Shown: piece by piece, positions 52,951-61,620 of the stretch
How positions within the stretch are numbered: the stretch's first letter is position 1
Layout: each line of letters starts with the position of its first letter
DNA from: Bryobacterales bacterium
GTDB taxonomy: Bacteria; Acidobacteriota; Terriglobia; Bryobacterales; UBA6623
Length of the DNA: 64,000 nucleotides
Direction: 5' to 3'
NCBI GenBank assembly: GCA_028819215.1
Contig: JAPPMG010000049.1
Coordinates: forward strand, 1 to 64,000
Notes under the pieces: generated by a model
What the model saw: only the letters and a program-made list of their open reading frames with translations
Databases searched by the model: none
What the model was told of the DNA's origin: nothing
Translations under genes and position numbers: made by a program

Positions 52951-54054
52951 GTGTTGAAGGTAGGATTCGTCGGCTGGCGCGGCATGGTCGGGAGCGTGCT
53001 CCTCGACAGAATGCGGTCGGAAGGGGACTTGGACCGCTTGGCGGTCCAATTCTTCTCCACGTCAAATCCCGGCGGTCGCGCGCCGCATGGCGGTGCCAGC
53101 GCTACCCTGCAGGACGCGCGGGACATCGCTGCCCTGGGACGCTGCGAAGCCGTGCTGTCGTGTCAAGGCGGCGGCTACACCTCCGAAGTCTTCGAAGCCC
53201 TGAGAGCATCAGGCTGGAATGGCTACTGGATCGATGCGGCGTCCACGCTGAGGCTCCGCGAGGATGCCGCGCTCGTGCTCGATCCGATCAATGCGGACCA
53301 GATCCAGAAGCGACTCGGCGATGGCTGCCGCAACTTTATCGGGGCCAACTGCACGGTCAGCCTGTTGCTGATGGCGATTGGCGGGCTTCTGCGCGAGGGG
53401 CTGGTCGAATGGGTCAGCACCATGACCTACCAAGCTGTGTCCGGTGCCGGCGCGAGGAAGCTGACCGAGCTCGCTTGCCAAGTAAGCGCTCTCGGCAGCG
53501 CCGGGACGGACCTGGCAGGCGGCTCCGCCATCGAGGTCGAGCAGGCCTTCACGCGCGTTCAAACGGGCGCAGCCTTTCCCGCGAACGAAATCGGAGCGCC
53601 CTTGGCCTGCAACGTGCTGCCTTGGATCGACCGCGCCATGGACAGCGGCCAGACCCGCGAGGAATGGAAGGCGAGCGTCGAGGCCAGCAAGATCCTCGGC
53701 GCCGATCCGCCGTTGGTCATCGATGGAATCTGCACGCGCGTGGATGCCTTGCGCTGCCATAGCCAAGCGCTGTGCATCAAGCTCTCCCGCGCCGTGCCGC
53801 TGCCAGAGGTGCGGGACTTGCTCAGTTCCGGAAACGCCTGGGTCAGGCTCGTCGACAATTCCCAAGAGGCCACTCTCCGGCAATTGACCCCAGCCGCCGT
53901 AGCCGGCAAGCTGGACGTCCACATAGGCAGGCTCCGGCATCTGAGCATGGGACCCGAGTACCTCGGCGCCTTCACGGTGGGCGACCAGCTCCTCTGGGGC
54001 GCTGCCGAGCCGTTGCGCAGAATGCTGGGTTTCCTCCCCGACACTCGCAACTAG
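52951..54054 (+). CDS. asd: Aspartate-semialdehyde dehydrogenase
   Basis: 367 residues from GTG 52951, the same length as E. coli Asd; GGGGGA lies 7 bases upstream. NADP site LKVGFVGWRGMVGSVLLDRM, FFSTSNPGG, CQGGGYTSEVFEALR, WIDAASTLR and the active-site Cys in IGANCTVSLLLMAIGG; substrate motif YQAVSGAGAR. It makes aspartate semialdehyde for lysine, diaminopimelate, threonine and methionine. It is of the proteobacterial long type rather than the shorter type, which is of some phylogenetic interest. Confidence 0.95.
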   Translation: MLKVGFVGWRGMVGSVLLDRMRSEGDLDRLAVQFFSTSNPGGRAPHGGASATLQDARDIAALGRCEAVLSCQGGGYTSEVFEALRASGWNGYWIDAASTLRLREDAALVLDPINADQIQKRLGDGCRNFIGANCTVSLLLMAIGGLLREGLVEWVSTMTYQAVSGAGARKLTELACQVSALGSAGTDLAGGSAIEVEQAFTRVQTGAAFPANEIGAPLACNVLPWIDRAMDSGQTREEWKASVEASKILGADPPLVIDGICTRVDALRCHSQALCIKLSRAVPLPEVRDLLSSGNAWVRLVDNSQEATLRQLTPAAVAGKLDVHIGRLRHLSMGPEYLGAFTVGDQLLWGAAEPLRRMLGFLPDTRN

Positions 54055-54249
54055 CGGCGAGGCCCGGCTGGGCGGCACTGCTCGGGTGCCTCTCCCGGTC
54101 AGCAGCAAGCGCCCTGGCACGGTTGCTGGCAGCAGTTTCGGGCCGCTTTCGTCGATCTGACGACAAGAATCGGGCTCAATTCGCGAATTTCTATGGAAAT
54201 GATAGTGAAATCTCTTGACTAAATACAAATAAAAAGCGAATATTAAAGC

Positions 54250-55245
54250 ATGGCACAGCAAATCCTCTCTGGCATCGCCGCTCAGGCTGCCGATGGCAGG
54301 ATCCTCGGCACGAAACAGCGGGTCGAGTACCGCAGCCTGCCATCGAAGAGCATCCTCAACCGCTGCTCGAATCCCGAGATGCCGTTCCAGTGGACGGTGA
54401 ATCCGTACCGCGGCTGCGAGATCGGCTGCCACTACTGCTATGCGGTCTACACCCACCAGTACTTGGGCATCGACGACCCGTCCCAGTTCGCCTCGCTGGT
54501 GTTCTCCAAGGAGAACGCCAAGAACCTGCTCCGCCGCGAACTCGCCAAGGGCGTCAGCGGAGCGATCGCGGTCGGCACCGGCACCGATCCGTACCAGCCC
54601 GCCGAGCGCAGGTTCGAGACCACCCGCGGCGTCCTGGAGGCTTTCGCCGAATTCTCCGGGAACGTGATCGGGATCACGACGAAGTCTGACCTGGTCCTTC
54701 GCGACCTGGACCTGCTTGGAAGGATCGCCATGCGGAACGAGCTTCACGTCACCGTCACCATCACGACCATGGACAACGCCCTCGCCAGGGCTCTGGAACC
54801 GCGCGCGGTGCGTCCCGACAAGCGCATCGAAGCCGTGCGCGAGTTGCGCTGGCGAGGCATCGAGGCGGGCGTCTTCAGCGCCCCCGTCCTGCCGCTGCTG
54901 ACGGACTCCACCGAGCTGCTAGAGAGCGTCGCGCAAGCCGCCAAGCGGGCGGACGCGTCCTATTGGCACGCCCATCCGTTATTTCTGAAGCCGGAGGCCC
55001 GCCGCCGAATGGTGTCTTTCCTCGAGCAACAGTTCCCGCACCTGACTGCGCGCTACAAGGCTCACTACCGCCGGGGAGCCTACGTGTCGCCCGGATACCG
55101 CGGCTGGCTGTCTGAGAAGGTCTGCGGGATCCGGCGGAAGCACGGACTGTCCAGGCAGGTCCGCGCTCGCGAGCCCAAGCCCGTCGTGAGCGAGCTGGCT
55201 CCCCAGCCCGTGCAGGGCAGCCTGTTTGAGAGCATGGCCGCCTAG
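54250..55245 (+). CDS. Radical SAM protein of the SplB-like PA0069 family
   Basis: 331 residues. Radical SAM cluster motif CEIGCHYCYA (CxxxCxxC) near residue 56, preceded by NPYRGCEIGC and followed by GTGTDPYQPAERRFETTRG and VIGITTKSDLVLRDLDLL. This COG1533-type family is related to spore photoproduct lyase; its substrate is unknown. The 70 bases before the ATG are strikingly A/T-rich (TTGACT at 54215 may be part of a promoter), unlike the surrounding DNA. Confidence 0.88.
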   Translation: MAQQILSGIAAQAADGRILGTKQRVEYRSLPSKSILNRCSNPEMPFQWTVNPYRGCEIGCHYCYAVYTHQYLGIDDPSQFASLVFSKENAKNLLRRELAKGVSGAIAVGTGTDPYQPAERRFETTRGVLEAFAEFSGNVIGITTKSDLVLRDLDLLGRIAMRNELHVTVTITTMDNALARALEPRAVRPDKRIEAVRELRWRGIEAGVFSAPVLPLLTDSTELLESVAQAAKRADASYWHAHPLFLKPEARRRMVSFLEQQFPHLTARYKAHYRRGAYVSPGYRGWLSEKVCGIRRKHGLSRQVRAREPKPVVSELAPQPVQGSLFESMAA

Positions 55246-55390
55246 TGCCGCTCCATGGCGATCGGGTCGCGCCGCGCTCGGGATCTTCCTCGGCTCGGGT
55301 GCTCGGCGGGCGCGCGAGATTGAGGCTTCGCGGGCAGAATGGCTATCATCGAAACATTGCGCGCGCGCTTTGGATTGAGCGTTGCCCCGA

Positions 55391-56227
55391 ATGGCCATTT
55401 TTCGCAAGAAGGACGACGAGGACAAGCGAGTCCATACCGAAGGTCTCTGGATCAAGTGCGACGCCTGCTCGGTGCCGATCTGGAAGAAGGATCTGGAAGC
55501 GCAGGGAATGGTCTGCGGCAAGTGCGGGTTCCACTTCAAGATCTCGGCACGCCAACGCCTCGAGATGCTGTTCGACGACGGCGCCTGGGAGGAATTCGGC
55601 GGCAACCTCCGCTCCACGAACGCTCTTCAGTTCACAGATCGCAAGTCGTACGACGAGCGCCTGCAGGATGCCAAGCAAAAGACTGGCCTGAGCGATGCGG
55701 TGATCTGCGCCACCGGCGAACTGGAAGGTCACAGGGTAGTGATCTGCGCGATGGAGTACCGCTTCATCGGCGGCAGCATGGGAGCCGTGGTCGGCGAGAA
55801 GCTCACGCGGGCGGCGGAACGCGCCGAGACTGACGGCCGCGCCTTGGTGTTCGTTTCGGCCTCGGGCGGGGCGCGCATGATGGAGGGCATGGTAAGCCTG
55901 GTGCAGATGGCCAAGGTGTCGGCGGCCCTCAAGAAACTCGACCGCGCCAAGGTTCCCTACATCAGCGTGCTGACGGATCCGACTACCGGCGGCGTGACGG
56001 CCAGCTTCGCCATGCTGGGCGACCTGAACATCGCCGAGCCCGGCGCCTTGATCGGCTTTGCCGGCCCGCGGGTAATCGAGCAGACCATCCGCCAAAAGCT
56101 CCCCAAGGGCTTCCAGCGCTCGGAGTTCCTGCTCCGGCACGGGATGCTGGACGCGGTGGTGCCAAGACCGCAGCTGAAGCGGTACATCGGAAACGCGCTC
56201 AAGTTCCTAGGCGGTCCGGAAGCCTAG
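55391..56227 (+). CDS. accD: Acetyl-CoA carboxylase carboxyltransferase subunit beta
   Basis: 278 residues from ATG 55391 (MAIFRKKDD). N-terminal zinc ribbon CDACSVPIW...CGKCGFHF, then the crotonase-type carboxyltransferase core (FIGGSMGAVVGEKL, SASGGARMMEGMVSLVQMAK, TDPTTGGVTASFAMLGD, GFAGPRVIEQTI). With AccA, AccB and AccC it makes malonyl-CoA for fatty acids. Followed five bases later by folC, the accD-folC order found in many bacteria. Confidence 0.96.
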   Translation: MAIFRKKDDEDKRVHTEGLWIKCDACSVPIWKKDLEAQGMVCGKCGFHFKISARQRLEMLFDDGAWEEFGGNLRSTNALQFTDRKSYDERLQDAKQKTGLSDAVICATGELEGHRVVICAMEYRFIGGSMGAVVGEKLTRAAERAETDGRALVFVSASGGARMMEGMVSLVQMAKVSAALKKLDRAKVPYISVLTDPTTGGVTASFAMLGDLNIAEPGALIGFAGPRVIEQTIRQKLPKGFQRSEFLLRHGMLDAVVPRPQLKRYIGNALKFLGGPEA

Positions 56228-56232
56228 CCTGG

Positions 56233-57516
56233 ATGGCCGCGACCAACCCGTCCGTTCGCTACCTGCAGTCCCTGCTGGGCTCTATTCGCAAGGAGAGCTT
56301 TGGCTTGGAGCGCATGCGCCGCTTGGTAGCCGAGCTGGACCACCCCGAGAAGTCACCCGGCATCGTCCACATCGCCGGCACCAACGGGAAGGGCTCCACG
56401 GCGGCGATGATCGAGAGCGGCCTGTTGGCGGATGGGCGGGCCGTCGGCCTGTACACCTCGCCGCACCTGTCGCGGATCAACGAGCGCTTCCGGATTGGCG
56501 GGCGAGAGGTCTGCGACGAAACGCTTGCCGAAGCGATCGAGCCGGTGCGCCGGGCCAACGAGCGGGTGGTGGCGAAGTACGGTCGTTCGGCCCATCCGAC
56601 ATTTTTCGAATCTGTGACGGCAGTTGCCTTGGTCCTGTTTCGTCAGGCCGGACTGCAGCACATGGTCATCGAGACCGGACTCGGCGGCCGGCTCGACGCC
56701 AGCAACGTGGTCCGCTCCGAGCTAGCGGTCATCACCCGGGTGAACCGGGACCACGAACAGTTCCTGGGCCTGGACCTGGCCGGCATCGCGGCCGAAAAGG
56801 CTGCCATCGCAAAGCCCGGCTGCCGCGTAGTCATGGGACTGCAAGCCACCCCGGCTCGCGAGGCTCTGCTGCGATGCTTCGAGCGGGCCAAGGTCGACGT
56901 GATCGATGTCGAGGCTGAATGGAAGCCGAAGAATGCTTCCAGCGAAGCTGGTCGCTGGCGCTTCGATGCGACTGGCCGTGACATGGCGACCAACATCGAA
57001 CTCGCCATGGCGGGGAGGCACCAAGTCGAGAACGCCCTTAGCGCCGTGGCATCCCTCCACGCATTGCAGGTGCCGCTCGCCCGGATCGCGGAAGGTGTGG
57101 GCAGAGCGCACTGGCCCGGGCGGCTGGAGTTCGCCAGCAACGATCCGCCTGTGCTGCTGGACGCGGCTCACAATCCGGACGGCGCACGGGCATTGGCGGA
57201 ATTCCTGGGGCGCGAGGCGCGCGGGCGGAAGGTAACGTTAATCTACGGCTCGTCCAGGGACAAGGCGATTGACGAAGTGGCCGCCTGGCTGTTTCCGGCA
57301 GCTGACCGCGTGCTGCTGACACGTTCGAGGGTAGCGCGGGCCGCCAGCCCCGAAACGCTGATGCAAACGGCGGGGCACCACCATGCCCACATCGAAACGG
57401 CGGACGATATCGGCGAAGCGCTCAGGCTCGCATCGGCCGCAGCGACGAGCGACGACTGGATTGTCGTTGCCGGTTCGATCTTCTTGGTCGGCGAGGCCCG
57501 AGAACTGCTTGGATAG
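56233..57516 (+). CDS. folC: Folylpolyglutamate synthase / dihydrofolate synthase
   Basis: 427 residues. ATP site VHIAGTNGKGSTAAMIESGL, then YTSPHLSRINERFRIGG, VIETGLGGRLDASNV, NRDHEQFLG and the C-terminal LLDAAHNPDGARALAEFL. Adds glutamate to dihydropteroate and to folates. Likely cotranscribed with accD before it and plsC after it. Confidence 0.95.
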   Translation: MAATNPSVRYLQSLLGSIRKESFGLERMRRLVAELDHPEKSPGIVHIAGTNGKGSTAAMIESGLLADGRAVGLYTSPHLSRINERFRIGGREVCDETLAEAIEPVRRANERVVAKYGRSAHPTFFESVTAVALVLFRQAGLQHMVIETGLGGRLDASNVVRSELAVITRVNRDHEQFLGLDLAGIAAEKAAIAKPGCRVVMGLQATPAREALLRCFERAKVDVIDVEAEWKPKNASSEAGRWRFDATGRDMATNIELAMAGRHQVENALSAVASLHALQVPLARIAEGVGRAHWPGRLEFASNDPPVLLDAAHNPDGARALAEFLGREARGRKVTLIYGSSRDKAIDEVAAWLFPAADRVLLTRSRVARAASPETLMQTAGHHHAHIETADDIGEALRLASAAATSDDWIVVAGSIFLVGEARELLG

Positions 57517-57534
57517 AATCGGAGTTTGCACCGG

Positions 57535-58302
57535 GTGAGGGAAGCGCTGAGCCTGATCCGCTCAGTGTGCTGGATGATCCCCATGCTGCTGGCGATCACC
57601 AGCGTCATGGGATTCCTATCGCTGCTGTCGTCGTTGTTTGACAGCACCGGCCGGCTCCAGCACCGCGTCGCCAGCAGCTGGGGACGCATGCTTATGGCCG
57701 TCTTCATGGTCAAGGTCCGCCTGACGGGAGCCGAGAACCTTGCCTCCGATCACGCGTACGTGTTCGCCTCGAACCACTTCAGCCTGATCGACACGCCATT
57801 GATGTTCGGCTTCATGCCTCGGCCGTTCCGGATTCTTGCCAGATCGGGCCTGTGGAATATCCCCTTCATCGGCTGGCACCTGAACCGCGCCGGACATCTC
57901 CCCGTCCATCGGGAGAACCCGCGACTGGCAGTGCGCAACATTGCATTCGCCGCGGAAAAAGTGCGGGACGGACGTTCGATCCTAGTCTTCCCCGAGGGCG
58001 GTCGCCGCCGCGGCACGAGCATGCGAACGCTCAAGACGGGCGCGGCGCACATCGCCATCCAATCGGGAGCTTCGCTGGTGCCGGTGGCGATCTCCGGAAC
58101 CGCGCACGTGCTGCCCCCCGGCTCGCTGCACCTGCGGCCCGGCCGAGTCGATGTGCGCTTCGGCAGGCCGCTGCGGACCGGGGGCTCGCATCCGTGGACC
58201 GCGCGCGATCTGACAAACCGCTTGCGGAGAGAAATCGAACAACTCGCCGCTGCACAGCCGCCGCACGATGGCGAGAATCGGGAGAGCGAGGCAACCAGAT
58301 GA
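57535..58302 (+). CDS. plsC: 1-acyl-glycerol-3-phosphate acyltransferase
   Basis: 255 residues from GTG 57535, which has GGAG 10 bases upstream; TTG 57526 lies too close to that box. One N-terminal hydrophobic segment (VCWMIPMLLAITSVMGFLSLLSS). Acyltransferase motifs NHFSLID (Hx4D), PVHRENP and VFPEGGRRRG (FPEG), with VPVAISG. It acylates lysophosphatidic acid in phospholipid synthesis at the membrane. The last 4 bases overlap xylB. Confidence 0.92.
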   Translation: MREALSLIRSVCWMIPMLLAITSVMGFLSLLSSLFDSTGRLQHRVASSWGRMLMAVFMVKVRLTGAENLASDHAYVFASNHFSLIDTPLMFGFMPRPFRILARSGLWNIPFIGWHLNRAGHLPVHRENPRLAVRNIAFAAEKVRDGRSILVFPEGGRRRGTSMRTLKTGAAHIAIQSGASLVPVAISGTAHVLPPGSLHLRPGRVDVRFGRPLRTGGSHPWTARDLTNRLRREIEQLAAAQPPHDGENRESEATR

Positions 58303-59816
58303 AGTATTGGCTAGGCATTGACGTAGGCACGGGTGGCTCCCGAGCGCTGCTGGTACGAGCGGACGGCACTGTAGTGAGCGGCGTGACAGCGGCTCATGAG
58401 GACATCCTCATGCTCAAGCCGCTGTGGGCCGAACAGCGCCCGCAAGACTGGTGGAACGCTTCCCGGCAAGCCGTGCGGCAGCTCCTCGCCGAGACGGGCG
58501 TGCGCGGAGAGCAGATCGCAGGGGTAGGGCTTTCGGGCCAGATGCACGGGCTGACGCTGCTGGATGCCGCGGACCAAGTCATTCGGCCCGCGCTGATCTG
58601 GTGCGACCAGCGCAGCCAAGAGCAGGTGGACTGGATCAACGCCAAGGCCGGCAAGGACATGGTGCTGGAACAGACGGCCAATCCGGTTCTGACAGGATTC
58701 ACGGCGCCGAAGCTGCTCTGGGTGCGGGACCACGACCCGGCCAGCTACGAGCGCGTGCGCAGGATGCTGCTGCCAAAGGACTACATCCGGTTCTGCCTGA
58801 CCGGGGAATACGTCAGCGAGGTGTCCGACGCTTCGGGCACCGCCCTCTTCGACGTCATGCAGCGGCGCTGGGCACGGCCTCTAGTCGACAAGCTCGGGAT
58901 TGACGCCTCCGTCCTGCCCGAGGTCGTGGAGTCCCCGCAAACCACAGGCCGGATTTCCCGGGCAGCAGCGGAGGAAACCGGCCTGCAAGCCGGCACTCCG
59001 CTGGTCGGCGGCGGCGGGGACCAGGCGGCGAGCGCAATCGGAAACGGGATCGTGAAGCCGGGATTGGTCTCCTGCACGGTCGGCACGTCGGGAGTGGTGT
59101 TCTCGCATCTAGAAGAGGCCGCCTACGATCCGGAGGGACGGGTGCACACGTTCTGCCATGCCGTGCCTGGCAAGTGGCACATCATGGGCGTCACGCAGGG
59201 GGCGGGCTTGAGCTTGCAGTGGTTCCGCAACCAGCTAGCAACTGGACTGGCTGATCAAGCGGCGCGGGAAGGCGTTGAGGTCTACGACCTCTTAACCGAA
59301 GAAGCAGCCGCCGTTCCTGCGGGAGCGGAAGGCCTGTACTGGCTGCCGTACTTGATGGGCGAGCGGACGCCGCATCTCGACGCCAACGCCCGTGGCGGCT
59401 GGGTCGGTCTTACCGCGAAGCACACCCGCGGGCACCTTGTCAGGGCGATCCTCGAGGGGGTCGCATACAGCCTCAACGACTGCCTCGGCATCATCGAGTC
59501 TCTCGGGGCGAGCGTTGAGGCAGTGCGGGCGTCGGGCGGAGGAGCAAAATCGCCCTTGTGGCGCAGCATCTTGGCCGGGGTGTTCACCAAGCCGATCGCC
59601 ACGCTGCAGACGCAGGAGGGCTCGGCCTACGGCGCGGCCCTGCTGGCAATGGTCGGCACGGGCGAATTCGGATCGGTCGAAGAGGCTTGTGGGGGCGTGA
59701 TCATCGAGCAACGACGCGACCTGCCAGACTCTGCGCTGACGGCCGCGTATGGCCGCGGCTACGCGACGTTCAGAGATCTATACCCGGCGCTGCGGGATCT
59801 GTTTCCCAAGATGTAG
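58299..59816 (+). CDS. xylB: Xylulokinase (FGGY family)
   Basis: 505 residues from ATG 58299, overlapping the plsC stop by four bases. FGGY kinase: WLGIDVGTGGSRALLV (phosphate 1), GVGLSGQMHGLTLLD (typical of xylulokinase), IWCDQRS, VSDASGTALFDV, VGTSGVVFS, YWLPYLMGERTPHLDANARGG and the C-terminal ASGGGAKSPLWRSILAGVF. It phosphorylates D-xylulose. No xylose isomerase or transporter is nearby, so its substrate rests on motif similarity only. Confidence 0.9.
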   Translation: MKYWLGIDVGTGGSRALLVRADGTVVSGVTAAHEDILMLKPLWAEQRPQDWWNASRQAVRQLLAETGVRGEQIAGVGLSGQMHGLTLLDAADQVIRPALIWCDQRSQEQVDWINAKAGKDMVLEQTANPVLTGFTAPKLLWVRDHDPASYERVRRMLLPKDYIRFCLTGEYVSEVSDASGTALFDVMQRRWARPLVDKLGIDASVLPEVVESPQTTGRISRAAAEETGLQAGTPLVGGGGDQAASAIGNGIVKPGLVSCTVGTSGVVFSHLEEAAYDPEGRVHTFCHAVPGKWHIMGVTQGAGLSLQWFRNQLATGLADQAAREGVEVYDLLTEEAAAVPAGAEGLYWLPYLMGERTPHLDANARGGWVGLTAKHTRGHLVRAILEGVAYSLNDCLGIIESLGASVEAVRASGGGAKSPLWRSILAGVFTKPIATLQTQEGSAYGAALLAMVGTGEFGSVEEACGGVIIEQRRDLPDSALTAAYGRGYATFRDLYPALRDLFPKM

Positions 59817-59973
59817 CCAGCTAGGGGGGCGTCCGAAGGGTACTATGCGAACGAACATGGGCAGGCTGGACAGCGGACCACCGCCAGCGCCGAATGGCTG
59901 AAGGCGTGGCTGGCCAGCATTTCGACTGGATCCCCATTGGGTCAGCCGGTCCATTGGCAGGAAGGAAGCCGCG

Positions 59974-61194
59974 ATGAGGATCGACCGGTCGAAGAACATC
60001 AACTCGTCCTCGATGACACGAGTGCTCATGGCGGAGATCGTCGTGCTCGCATTCTCTCCTGCTATCCATGCACAGACACCTCGGCAAGTCCGTCCGGCTC
60101 TTGACAACGCCGGCGGCGACGCGATCAGCAAGAGCGAAGCGAGTGATGAAATGAGCCTGAATTTCTCGTCAATCGATGCCAACCGCGACGGAGCCCTCAA
60201 TCTTGATGAGCTCGAGCAAGCCCTCGATCTAGTGCGGTCGCAGCAAGGCGGGAGCAGTCCCGGCAACAAGAGTACGGGAGCAACCACGGAGACATCTGCC
60301 GGCACCGGTGTATTCGAGAGGGTCGAGCATCATGAAACCGACAACGACGGCGTAGCGCTCCACTACGTCACGCTGGGCAAGGGTCCCGTGATTCTGTTTG
60401 TGCATGGGTTTCCCGATTTCTGGTTCACTTGGCGTCAACAGATGGCCGCTCTATCCGACGAATACAAGACAGTCGCAATGGACATGCGCGCCTACAACAA
60501 GAGTGGCAAGCCCGAAGGCGTGGAGCACTACACCATGCCCCACCTACTGGCGGATGTCGAGGCCGTGATCAAGGACCTACGGGTCGACTCGGTCACGCTC
60601 GTAGGGCACGACTGGGGCGGCGTCATTTCCTGGCAGTTTGCCATGCGCTATCCACACCGCGTCAACAAGCTGGTTATCTGCAACCTGACACATCCGAGGG
60701 GTTACGCCACCGTGCGGCGCAATGCAACCGCTGAGCAAAAGGCAAACACCCAGTACATCAACGACTTCCAAACGCCGGGATTCGAAGAGCGGTTCACACC
60801 CGAGACTCTTGCTCGCATCTCTTTGGGCGATGCCTCGGGTGTAGTTTGGGAATACTATGTCGATGCATTCGCGCGGTCCTCGATCAAGGGCATGCTGGAC
60901 TACTATCGGGCCGCCTACCCGGGACTGAACAGTGAGGCCGGGTGGGGTGCGGATCTGCCAAATCTCACAATGCCTGTATTGCAATTCCACGGTTTGAAAG
61001 ACAAGGCCGTCGACAAGGACGGCCTACGCGACACATGGAATTGGATCGATGAGAATTACACGCTGGTCACCATACCGAGCAGTGGTCATTGGGTGCAACG
61101 AGACGCAGCCGACATCGTCAGCGACACGATGCGCTGGTGGCTGAAGAGCCGCCCCTCGAATCCCGTACCTGCCGAAGCCCCGTACGCTCCCTAG
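59974..61194 (+). CDS. Exported EF-hand / epoxide-hydrolase-like fusion
   Basis: 406 residues; GGAAGG just before ATG 59974. Export signal in 14-33 (MTRVLMAEIVVLAFSPAIHA). A canonical calcium loop DANRDGALNLDE is at 68-79, with a degenerate partner near 44-55 (DNAGGDAISKSE). A Ser/Gly/Thr linker (90-112) follows, then an alpha/beta hydrolase: oxyanion HGFPDFWFTW (144-153), nucleophile Asp213 in GHDWGG, C-terminal His in SSGHWVQRDA. Epoxide hydrolases and haloalkane dehalogenases share this core. Calcium control of the exported enzyme is inferred. The base composition seems somewhat lower in GC than its neighbours. Confidence 0.82.
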   Translation: MRIDRSKNINSSSMTRVLMAEIVVLAFSPAIHAQTPRQVRPALDNAGGDAISKSEASDEMSLNFSSIDANRDGALNLDELEQALDLVRSQQGGSSPGNKSTGATTETSAGTGVFERVEHHETDNDGVALHYVTLGKGPVILFVHGFPDFWFTWRQQMAALSDEYKTVAMDMRAYNKSGKPEGVEHYTMPHLLADVEAVIKDLRVDSVTLVGHDWGGVISWQFAMRYPHRVNKLVICNLTHPRGYATVRRNATAEQKANTQYINDFQTPGFEERFTPETLARISLGDASGVVWEYYVDAFARSSIKGMLDYYRAAYPGLNSEAGWGADLPNLTMPVLQFHGLKDKAVDKDGLRDTWNWIDENYTLVTIPSSGHWVQRDAADIVSDTMRWWLKSRPSNPVPAEAPYAP

Positions 61195-61620
61195 ACGGAG
61201 CGGCCTACCCGAAACAGCGCATGCTGTCAATGGCAATCGAAAATTGCGCATTTCTGGCAACTGAAAATTGCACACTTTCGGGGGGAGGCCCGCCGCAGGT
61301 CTAGCGGACGTCCCCCAACTGTTCCGATGGGGGCAGGGGGCCGGCAGTGGGAGAGGAGCGACCGAGGCCGGCCCAAGATTCTGGAAAGAACACAGATTCA
61401 AGCCGTGGTTATCCCCCCAAATCGGTGTGTTCATGACGGTCTTGCCTAGCGACAATCAAGACTTTCCGCATGTGAGAGCCCAACGACAACTACGAATCGA
61501 ACCCGGCCGCGACCACGATCGTGACCCTCCGTCACGGGCACATCGAGACTCGCTGGATCCAAGTGTCGGAAATTCCCTCGGTCTGCTCCGAACAGCTCGA
61601 GATGTTGCGTTGAGAAACGC
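61195..61620. other. Intergenic region with repeat remnant, no gene
   Basis: About 425 bases. It begins with the tandem repeat described separately. Past 61280 I see short open frames on both strands, without ribosome sites or recognisable motifs, and no transposase fragment that I can name. Confidence 0.5.
61232..61279 (+). repeat. Two tandem 24-bp repeats resembling IS21-family terminal repeats
   Basis: Unit 1 (61232-61255) and unit 2 (61256-61279) both start GGCAA and share GAAAATTGC, matching at 18 of 24 positions. A TGTCAA lies just upstream (61225-61230). IS21-type elements carry repeated AAAATTGC-type blocks inside TG...CA ends, so this may be one surviving end of such an element. No istA or istB gene is present. 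Confidence 0.45.

Noticed and set aside
54215..54246. Promoter TTGACT with TATTAA before the radical SAM gene
   Set aside because: The boxes are 20 bases apart and transcription would start inside the coding region; only the A/T-richness is noted.
53209..54747. 512-codon minus-strand open frame across asd and the radical SAM gene
   Set aside because: Opposite-strand shadow of two well-identified genes; no motif.
61480..61620. Stretch translating as TIVTLRHGHIETRWIQVSEIPSVC, vaguely like a YgiT-type antitoxin end
   Set aside because: No start codon in that frame, a stop just upstream and only one cysteine; similarity too weak.
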